A DNA stretch of 64,000 nucleotides, from NCBI GenBank assembly GCA_044374195.1, contig JBILOY010000008.1, positions 36,538-100,537 on the forward strand, in the 5' to 3' direction. A program made the translations under genes and the position numbers. The stretch comes from CAIKZY01 sp044374195 (GTDB taxonomy: Bacteria > Actinomycetota > Actinomycetes > S36-B12). Under the pieces are notes generated by a model, which saw only the letters and a program-made list of their open reading frames with translations, ran no database searches and had not been told where the DNA came from. Positions 58,121 to 64,000 of this stretch are shown here, in pieces (the stretch's first letter is position 1; every line of letters starts with the position of its first letter).

Positions 58121-59395
58121 ATGTCCTGGGATTTCAGCACGGAACCGGAGTACGAGGAGAAGCTTGCTTGGGCTCGCGCCTTCGTGAAGGAGGAGATCTA
58201 CCCGCTTGAGGTTCTCGACTTGACGTCGGACGAATTCCGAGCCCTTGCTAAGCCATTGCAGCAGGTAGTCAAGGACAACGGCATGTGGGCGGCACACCTG
58301 TCACCTGAGCTCGGCGGTCAAGGTTTCGGACAGGTCAAGTTGGGTCTTCTCCACGAAATTCTCGGGGGGTGCGACATGGCTCCCTATGTATTTGGTTGTC
58401 AGGCGCCGGATTCGGGAAACGCGGAGTTGATTGCGCTCGCGGCTACCGAGGAGCAGCGCCAGCAGTGGTTGTACCCATTACTGAATGGCGACTTGTATAG
58501 CGCGTATTCAATGACGGAGCAGGGAACGGGGTCAGATCCCAAGCAGTTCACTACTCGCGCTGTTCTTGAGGGTGACGAATGGGTAATCAACGGAACCAAG
58601 TGGTTTGTTGGGAATGGTTCGCGCAGCGATTTCCACATTCTCATGGCCGTGACGAATCCAGATGTTCATCCGTATGAAGGCATGTCAATGATCATCGTGC
58701 CTACGAACACTCCTGGCGTCAGTTTCCGTCACCTTCGAAACATGCACGACACTGACTTGAAGGATCCTCTGTACATTCATGATGAAGTCTTCTATGAGAA
58801 TGTGCGCATACCCGTGCAGAACTTGCTCGGCGGCGAGGGCGAAGCATTCGTGTTGGCTCAGAAGCGTCTTGGCCCTGGCCGAATCCATCACAGCATGCGG
58901 TGGGTCGGCGTCTGTCGGCGAGCGATGGATGCTCTTTGCGAGCGGGCCGTGAGCAAGAGCGTCCACGGTAGTTTGCTCGCTGAAAAGCAGATGGTGCAGC
59001 AGTGGGTAGCGGATTCGATGGCAGAGATCGAGTCAGCTCGGCTCCTCACCCTGTTCGCGGCATGGAAGATCGACAACTTCGGCTCGAGCGAGGCTCGGGT
59101 AGAGATCGCCATGATCAAGTACCACGGGGCCGAGGTCCTGCTCAATGTGCTGGACAGGGCTATTCAGCTCCATGGCTCGCTGGGATTCTCGTCCGACATG
59201 CCCCTCGAGAACATGTACCGATGGTCACGAGCAGCCCGACTGTATGACGGCCCGGACGAGGTTCACAAAGTCACCGTGGCCAAGAAGACATTTAAGCGTT
59301 ACACGGCAGTCGACGTGCCCACTGAGCACATCCCCACGCGTCGGGTGGCTGCGCTCACCAAGTACGGCTCACAGTTGGAGGCTTTGCGGTCGTGA
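58121..59395 (+). CDS. Acyl-CoA dehydrogenase, ACAD10/11-like
   Basis: A 424-residue acyl-CoA dehydrogenase: YSMTEQGTGSDP, WFVGNGSRSDF, KRLGPGRIHHSMRWVG and a C-terminal base region LYDGPDEVHKVTVAKK. Asp-Gly-Pro-Asp-Glu-Val-His at the catalytic-base position is typical of the ACAD10/11 group rather than the YEGT of short-chain enzymes. The gene for an APH-type kinase overlaps its stop by 4 bases, together mimicking the kinase-plus-dehydrogenase layout of ACAD11. I chose the ATG at 58121 with GAGAGGA upstream. It should act on the hydroxy/phosphoacyl-CoA or on a branched acyl-CoA. Confidence 0.88.
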   Translation: MSWDFSTEPEYEEKLAWARAFVKEEIYPLEVLDLTSDEFRALAKPLQQVVKDNGMWAAHLSPELGGQGFGQVKLGLLHEILGGCDMAPYVFGCQAPDSGNAELIALAATEEQRQQWLYPLLNGDLYSAYSMTEQGTGSDPKQFTTRAVLEGDEWVINGTKWFVGNGSRSDFHILMAVTNPDVHPYEGMSMIIVPTNTPGVSFRHLRNMHDTDLKDPLYIHDEVFYENVRIPVQNLLGGEGEAFVLAQKRLGPGRIHHSMRWVGVCRRAMDALCERAVSKSVHGSLLAEKQMVQQWVADSMAEIESARLLTLFAAWKIDNFGSSEARVEIAMIKYHGAEVLLNVLDRAIQLHGSLGFSSDMPLENMYRWSRAARLYDGPDEVHKVTVAKKTFKRYTAVDVPTEHIPTRRVAALTKYGSQLEALRS

Positions 59396-60483
59396 GTCTA
59401 GAAGCCAATCCGGTCGCTGAGTCCAACCGCGCACTCGACTCCATTCGTCTCGGCGAATGGATGAGGGACACTGTGGGCGTTGAAGTGCGACCGGCGGACC
59501 TCGTCGTCAAACGGTTCGCGGGAGGTAACTCCAATGAAACGTACCTAGTCTCCGTGGGTGCGTCCGCGTGGGTGATTCGTCGGCCCCCGAAACACAGCTT
59601 GGATCCGAGCGCTCACAGCATGGAACGTGAGTGGCGCATCCTCAGTGTGCTCGCGGACTCGGCGGTGCCGGTGCCTCGCGTCCTCAGTTACTGCCGTGAC
59701 TCGGAGGTCATCGGTGCGGAGTTCATCCTCATGGAGTACGTGGGAGATTCGGTGCCCATCCTCGATGAGCTTCCATCCGCCTACAGCGATGTGTCAGCCA
59801 GCCTCGACATGATTGGCCATGCCATGGTCGAGGTTCTCGCTGCGTTGGCGAATTTCGACTGGTCGGCGGCGGGGCTGGAGGGTTTCGGGCGGCCCGATGG
59901 TTTTCTGGAACGCCAAGTTCCTCGGTGGGAAGCGCAATACCGCCGCAACCAAGTACGCGACATCCCGGCGTTCGAGCGCTTGACCATCTGGCTGGGGGAG
60001 AACTTGCCCCCTGCGCAGTCAGCTGGAGTTATGCATGGAGACTTTCATCTCGACAACTGCCTGTTGTCGGTGGCCCGTCCGCAGGTGCGCGCGGTCGTCG
60101 ACTGGGAGATGGCGACCATCGGGGACCCGATGGTCGATCTGGGACTCTTCCTCAGTTTCTGGGGAGACCGACCAGTGGATCCGCCCGCAATGCCTCGCGT
60201 GCAAGGAGTATCCCGGCTCGGGCGTGCCCCGCTGCGCCAAGAACTGGCGGCGAGATACGGCGAGCTCACGGGAAGGGATGTGACCCAGGTCAACTGGTAT
60301 CAGGCATTCGCGTTCTGGAAGCTTGCGGTAGTCGTCGAGTCGGCCTGGGCCCAGCACGTGCGTGGTGAATTGGACACCCCCTACAGCGCGGCGCTGGAGT
60401 ACGACGTGCCTTGCATGTTCGCCGAGGCAGAGATTCGCGCTGGCATCAGGGAAACCGCCGACCTCAGCCCCCTTGGGCTCTAG
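59392..60483 (+). CDS. APH-type phosphotransferase (ACAD10/11 kinase-like)
   Basis: A 363-residue kinase paralogous to the one at 42.2 kb: FAGGNSNETYLV (nucleotide loop), RRPPKHSLDPSAHSMERE, VMHGDFHLDN (catalytic loop), VVDWEMATIGDPMVDLG (metal-binding) and the shared AFWKLAVVVES segment. It starts with GTG inside the dehydrogenase stop, consistent with coupled translation. Related kinases phosphorylate 4-hydroxyacyl-CoAs, whose phosphate is later eliminated to give an enoyl-CoA. That role here rests on the family and the pairing. Confidence 0.87.
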   Translation: MSLEANPVAESNRALDSIRLGEWMRDTVGVEVRPADLVVKRFAGGNSNETYLVSVGASAWVIRRPPKHSLDPSAHSMEREWRILSVLADSAVPVPRVLSYCRDSEVIGAEFILMEYVGDSVPILDELPSAYSDVSASLDMIGHAMVEVLAALANFDWSAAGLEGFGRPDGFLERQVPRWEAQYRRNQVRDIPAFERLTIWLGENLPPAQSAGVMHGDFHLDNCLLSVARPQVRAVVDWEMATIGDPMVDLGLFLSFWGDRPVDPPAMPRVQGVSRLGRAPLRQELAARYGELTGRDVTQVNWYQAFAFWKLAVVVESAWAQHVRGELDTPYSAALEYDVPCMFAEAEIRAGIRETADLSPLGL

Positions 60484-60501
60484 ACACAGATGGAGAAGAA
60501 G

Positions 60502-61572
60502 ATGTCGATAGCGAGTTCGATTCCGGCGACTATGCGCGCTGCCGTGCTGACCCGCCCAGCGGGGACCGGTCAGCGTGTAGTACAGGAGGTGCCCACTCCT
60601 GAGCCGAAGCCGGGCGAACTACTGGTGCGCCTGAGCATGAGCGGCATCTGTGGCAGCGATGTGCACTTCGTGCTCGATGGGACCGCCGAGACCGCCTACA
60701 CACCAATCATCCTCGGGCACGAGCCGGTGGGCGTGGTCGTGGCGCGGGGGGAAGGTGCCAGCGGGCCGGCGGTGGGGACTCGGGTCAGCATCGTACCCCT
60801 GGTGACGTGCATGAAATGTCGCCACTGTTTGGCGGGCAGGACGGTGCTGTGCGCGGAACGCATGTGCCTAGGGGCGGACTGCGAGGGCGCCTTCGCCGAG
60901 TTCATCTCGGTGCCCGACCGTAACTGCCTCCCTGTGCCTGAGGGACTCAGCGATGAACTCGCGGCGGTGGCTACGGACTCCGTGGCCACGGCTTACCACG
61001 CGGTCGCCTTCCGGGGCGGGGTGAAGGCGGGCAGTCGGGTAGCGGTGTGGGGGACCGGGGGACTCGGTCTGTCTGCCGTCGGCATCGCCCGGACACTGGG
61101 CGCGGCGAGCATCATCGCTGTCGATGCACGACCTGAGGCGCGAGAGTGGGCGCTTCAGACGGGAGCGGATGAGGCGCTTAGTCCCGATGAGGGGTTGAAG
61201 CGCATCACTGAACTAGGTGGCGTGGATGTGGCTCTCGAGTTCGTAGGTAAGCCCGTGACAACCGAGGCGGCAGTCCGCAGCCTCGACCATGGTGGTCGAG
61301 CAGTCATCGTCGGTGTCGGCAGGGAACTACTTGTGGCTGGGCGAATTATGACTTTCGTTCTTCGCGAGCGTGAAGTGGTGGGGTCCTACGGCAGCGAGCC
61401 GAGTGAGGTCGACACCTGCTTGAAGTTGTTGGCCTCTGGCAAGTTGGTCCTGCCTCGCGTTGTTGGGGACATCATCGGCCTGGACGATGTCGCCGAGGGC
61501 TTGGGGCGCGTCCAGCGCGGCGAAACGGGCGGATCGCGCATCGTGGTCGACGTGACCCGGATCGGGTCCTGA
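60502..61572 (+). CDS. Zinc-dependent alcohol dehydrogenase (MDR family)
   Basis: A 356-residue medium-chain dehydrogenase: catalytic zinc ligands in GICGSDVHF and LGHEPVG, the four-Cys structural zinc lobe (CMKCRHCLAGRTVLC) and the NAD(P) motif VWGTGGLGLSAVG. I chose the ATG at 60502, which has GGAG 6 bases before; an ATG at 60490 is alternative. It oxidises a secondary or primary alcohol. It precedes the racemase-like gene with a TGATG overlap, and a second enzyme of the same class follows that gene. Confidence 0.88.
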   Translation: MSIASSIPATMRAAVLTRPAGTGQRVVQEVPTPEPKPGELLVRLSMSGICGSDVHFVLDGTAETAYTPIILGHEPVGVVVARGEGASGPAVGTRVSIVPLVTCMKCRHCLAGRTVLCAERMCLGADCEGAFAEFISVPDRNCLPVPEGLSDELAAVATDSVATAYHAVAFRGGVKAGSRVAVWGTGGLGLSAVGIARTLGAASIIAVDARPEAREWALQTGADEALSPDEGLKRITELGGVDVALEFVGKPVTTEAAVRSLDHGGRAVIVGVGRELLVAGRIMTFVLREREVVGSYGSEPSEVDTCLKLLASGKLVLPRVVGDIIGLDDVAEGLGRVQRGETGGSRIVVDVTRIGS

Positions 61573-62765
61573 TGTCCACGGCCCCCCTATCGGGCGTGCG
61601 AATTCTTGACCTCACGAGACTGCTCCCGGGTGGTGTGTTGAGCGCCCTCCTTTCGGACCTGGGCGCCGACGTGATCAAGGTGGAGGAGCCGACCAAGGGC
61701 GATTACATGCGATGGGACGAACCGCGCATCGGTGATGAGTCCGCCTACTCCTGGATCGTCGGTCGTGGCAAGCGATCGATCGGACTCGACCTCAAGCAGC
61801 CGCGCGGCGTCGCCGCATTCCTACGGATGGCTGAGGTCGCCGACATCGTCATCGAGGGCTTCCGTCCTGGAGTCATCGACCGTCTCGGGGTCGGGTTCGA
61901 CGCCGTGAAGGCGCATAATTCCCGCATCGTCTACGCGTCGCTGACGGGTTACGGGTCCGACGGTGCGCTTCGGGATGTCGCCGGGCATGACATCAACTAC
62001 ATCGCCAGAGCTGGCGTTCTGGGGATGACGGGCACTCCCGATGGTCGCGTCACAATGCCCGGCGTCCAGGTGGGTGATCTCGGGGGAGCCACCATGCTGG
62101 GCATAGGCATCCTCGCTGCTTTGCACCATGCGACGCGCACAGGTGAAGGTCTTCGGGTAGAGGTCGCGATGTACGACGCTGCCCTGGCATGGACGTCCAT
62201 CCATGCGGGTGCCTACTTTGCCACCGGGCAGGTGTCGGATCCCGGGCGCATGCTCCTCAACGGGCAGGTTCCCTGCTACAACGTTTACGAGTGCTCTGAC
62301 GGCCGCTATCTAGCCATCGGCGCAGTCGAGCAAAAATTCTGGGAGAACTTTTGCCGGGCGGTGGAGCGGGAGGATCTCATCCCCCGACAGATGGACGAGG
62401 ACGCACGCTCAGATACTGCAGCCCTTGTTGCGACTCGTTCCCGCGATGAGTGGATGCGCTTGCTAGACGGAGTCGATGCCTGCGTGGCGCCGGTGCTGAA
62501 CCTTGGCGAGGCCCTTGAGGACCCCTTGGCCCGCGAACGGGGCATGGTGCAGGTCGGTCAGATGGCGCCCGGCTCGGAGCGCACCGCGCCGACGCTGGGG
62601 ACGCCCATCCGCATCGATGGCCGAGTGCAGGGAATCGGGTCACCACCACCACGCCTTGGTGAGCACACGCGGGAAGTCGCGAGGGAAGCCGGATTTACGG
62701 AGTTGGAGATCGACGATCTCCTCACTGCCGGCGTGCTAGCCAGCGGGCGGGTTGTGCGCTCATGA
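61572..62765 (+). CDS. CoA-transferase family III / alpha-methylacyl-CoA racemase-like
   Basis: A 397-residue CaiB/BaiF-fold protein. The N-terminus has LSGVRILDLTRLLPGG and ADVIKVEEP; the central AGHDINYIARAGVLG motif and the following VQVGDLGGATML match the His/Asp active-site region of alpha-methylacyl-CoA racemase (AMACR/MCR) more than that of CoA-transferases. AMACR inverts the 2-methyl centre of branched acyl-CoAs so that acyl-CoA dehydrogenase can act. That would imply a branched (isoprenoid- or steroid-side-chain-like) substrate, an inference. It overlaps both neighbours. Confidence 0.82.
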   Translation: MSTAPLSGVRILDLTRLLPGGVLSALLSDLGADVIKVEEPTKGDYMRWDEPRIGDESAYSWIVGRGKRSIGLDLKQPRGVAAFLRMAEVADIVIEGFRPGVIDRLGVGFDAVKAHNSRIVYASLTGYGSDGALRDVAGHDINYIARAGVLGMTGTPDGRVTMPGVQVGDLGGATMLGIGILAALHHATRTGEGLRVEVAMYDAALAWTSIHAGAYFATGQVSDPGRMLLNGQVPCYNVYECSDGRYLAIGAVEQKFWENFCRAVEREDLIPRQMDEDARSDTAALVATRSRDEWMRLLDGVDACVAPVLNLGEALEDPLARERGMVQVGQMAPGSERTAPTLGTPIRIDGRVQGIGSPPPRLGEHTREVAREAGFTELEIDDLLTAGVLASGRVVRS

Positions 62766-63805
62766 AGGCGGCCGTGTTCCACGCGCCAGGTGACATCCGG
62801 ATCGAAGAGGTTGCTGACCCGGCACCCGGACCGGAGGACGTTCTGATCGACGTCGCTGCGTGCGGTATCTGCGGGTCCGACCTCGCATCATGGCGAAGTG
62901 GAGCTAGCGTCACCCCTGGTCAAGTGATGGGGCACGAGATCGGTGGCACGGTGGTGTCGGCACCGGCCGGCTCGGGGCTCGCTGTCGGTGACGCCGTGGC
63001 CGTTCGGCCGCTGCTGCCGTGCGGGACATGCAGGCAGTGCCTCAGTGGCGAGATCCAGGTATGCGAAAACACCTTGAACGCCAGCATCGGTTACGGCCTG
63101 CCGGGTGGGTTCGCCCCGCTCGTGCTGGTGCCCGGCGGTCGCGCCGGGTCGAGTGTCATCGTCCTTCCGGCGGGGACGGAGCCTCGGCATGGTGCTGTCG
63201 TGGAACCCCTCGCGGTGTCGCTGAGGGGGGTCCGCGCCGCGGAGGTCACGACCGGGGACATTGTGATCGTCTTCGGTCTGGGGCAGATCGGACTTGGGGC
63301 CGTTCTTTTGGCGAGACTGGCTGGGGCCGAGGTCGTCGTGGGAGTCGATCCCTCGCCGCGACGACGGTCGGCGGCGCGAGAGCTGGGAGCCTCCCTGGTC
63401 ATTGACCCCCTAGATCAGGACGTGACTGCTGCCGTCCGCGAACTAACGGGTCCGGGGCCTTACGGCCTCGGTGCTGCAGCTGACGCGGCGATCGAGGCAT
63501 CAGGCATCCCGTCAGCCTTCACGGCCGCGGTCAAGTCGCTGCGTCCGGGTGGGCGCCTATCCCTTGTCGCTCACTCGAAGGAACCGTTCGCGGTCAAGTC
63601 CGGTCGGATCGTCGAGAAGGAACTGACGGTGCGGGGATCCTTCGGCTACAAGAGCGAGTTGTCGGAAGTCGTGGACTTCATGGCGGCCGGCCGCATCCCG
63701 ATCGACCTGTTCATCTCGCACGCCCTGCCACTCGCCACTATCTCCGAGGCATTCGGAATCCAGTCCGATGCCGCAACTAGCCTGAAGGTATTGATGCTGC
63801 CGTGA
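62762..63805 (+). CDS. Zinc-dependent alcohol dehydrogenase (threonine dehydrogenase-like)
   Basis: A 347-residue MDR protein: CGICGSDLASW and MGHEIGG (catalytic zinc), CGTCRQCLSGEIQVC (structural zinc), VFGLGQIGLGAVLLARL (nucleotide fold) and EASGIPSAF. The ATG overlaps the racemase-like stop by 4 bases and its own stop overlaps the HAD gene start by 4. It may oxidise a hydroxyl of an acyl-CoA-pathway intermediate. It differs clearly from the alcohol dehydrogenase at 60.5 kb. Confidence 0.87.
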   Translation: MKAAVFHAPGDIRIEEVADPAPGPEDVLIDVAACGICGSDLASWRSGASVTPGQVMGHEIGGTVVSAPAGSGLAVGDAVAVRPLLPCGTCRQCLSGEIQVCENTLNASIGYGLPGGFAPLVLVPGGRAGSSVIVLPAGTEPRHGAVVEPLAVSLRGVRAAEVTTGDIVIVFGLGQIGLGAVLLARLAGAEVVVGVDPSPRRRSAARELGASLVIDPLDQDVTAAVRELTGPGPYGLGAAADAAIEASGIPSAFTAAVKSLRPGGRLSLVAHSKEPFAVKSGRIVEKELTVRGSFGYKSELSEVVDFMAAGRIPIDLFISHALPLATISEAFGIQSDAATSLKVLMLP

Positions 63806-64000
63806 TCCAAGCCGTGCTCTTTGACTGGGATGGAACCCTCATAGACTCGAAGAAGGTGATTCTGGCGTCGTATCGGGACGCGACGGAAAAGGTCCTGGGC
63901 CGTGCTTTCCCGGACTCTCCAGAGGAGATCTCACTTATCCTCCCGATGCGCGCCCAAGAGTCGTTCCCGATGCTCGCAGAGGGCAAGGCGGACCCCGCTG
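63802..64000 (+). CDS. HAD-family hydrolase (5' end only)
   Basis: A frame starting with GTG at 63802 (inside the previous stop) is open to the window edge, about 66 codons. The N-terminus AVLFDWDGTLIDS is HAD motif I with both catalytic aspartates, as in phosphoglycolate phosphatase-like enzymes. The cap domain begins afterwards. A phosphatase in an operon with two APH-type kinases and a phosphohistidine domain fits phosphorylated intermediates, but this is inference. Confidence 0.85.
   Translation, partial: MIQAVLFDWDGTLIDSKKVILASYRDATEKVLGRAFPDSPEEISLILPMRAQESFPMLAEGKADPA

Noticed and set aside
40412..64000. Prophage
   Set aside because: No integrase, capsid, tail, terminase or lysis genes are seen; the content is metabolic.

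Overview
The window reads as a chromosomal segment of a high-G+C actinobacterium. The clearest sign is the block maf - acyl-CoA carboxylase epsilon - accD - birA - PH-domain protein - purK - purE - (ugd) - acyl-CoA dehydrogenase, which I recognise as the arrangement in Mycobacterium tuberculosis (Rv3282 to Rv3274c). Other actinobacterial marks are a DUF3618 protein, the CysO sulfur carrier, Orn, YcnI/CopC copper proteins, luciferase-like (F420-type) oxidoreductases and many GTG starts with 1- or 4-base gene overlaps. I cannot name a genus.

Layout. 1-7.9 kb: lipid, biotin and purine housekeeping genes plus UDP-glucose dehydrogenase. 7.9-15.2 kb: five tightly overlapping glycosyltransferase genes, including a 919-residue fusion of a GT2 domain with a teichoic-acid-type glycerophosphotransferase; they probably build a surface glycopolymer. 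15.2-18.5 kb: tRNA-Leu, peroxiredoxin Bcp and a zinc/manganese ABC importer behind a candidate Fur-family operator. 18.8-21.9 kb: a SAM riboswitch followed by thrC, cysO, a sulfurtransferase and a Prx5-type peroxiredoxin. 22-24.6 kb: YcnI/CopC copper-handling genes. 24.7-31.7 kb: mostly exported proteins (Tat sulfatase, pepsin-like protease, two secreted hydrolases, a Cys/His-repeat protein) and tRNA-Lys. 31.7-39.2 kb: small metabolic genes, cysE-cysK, tRNA-His, orn, plsC, tesB, an esterase and a TauE-type exporter. 39.2-40.0 kb: a secreted acetolactate-decarboxylase homologue.

At 39,966-39,997 lies a bare 3' end of a tRNA (probably tRNA-Arg), followed by about 0.4 kb without genes. Everything to its right, to the end of the window, looks like a catabolic island whose left attachment site is this fragment. 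A leftward operon (tetR - kinase - enoyl-CoA hydratase - LLM oxidoreductase) and a long rightward operon diverge from a 200-bp control region with TetR-type palindromes. The rightward operon encodes a ribose-type ABC importer, an acyl-CoA synthetase, a phosphotriesterase-like hydrolase, a free-standing PEP-synthase-type phosphohistidine domain, an SDR, an LLM oxidoreductase, a winged-helix/helical protein, an enoyl-CoA hydratase, an acyl-CoA dehydrogenase overlapping an APH-type kinase (a split ACAD11 layout), two zinc alcohol dehydrogenases, an alpha-methylacyl-CoA racemase-like protein and a HAD phosphatase. It also carries two 540/550-residue paralogues of a family I do not recognise.

The island is the best candidate for an undescribed system. 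My inference is an imported, branched or hydroxylated compound that is activated to a CoA ester, phosphorylated and broken down by beta-oxidation. The substrate cannot be read from the sequence.
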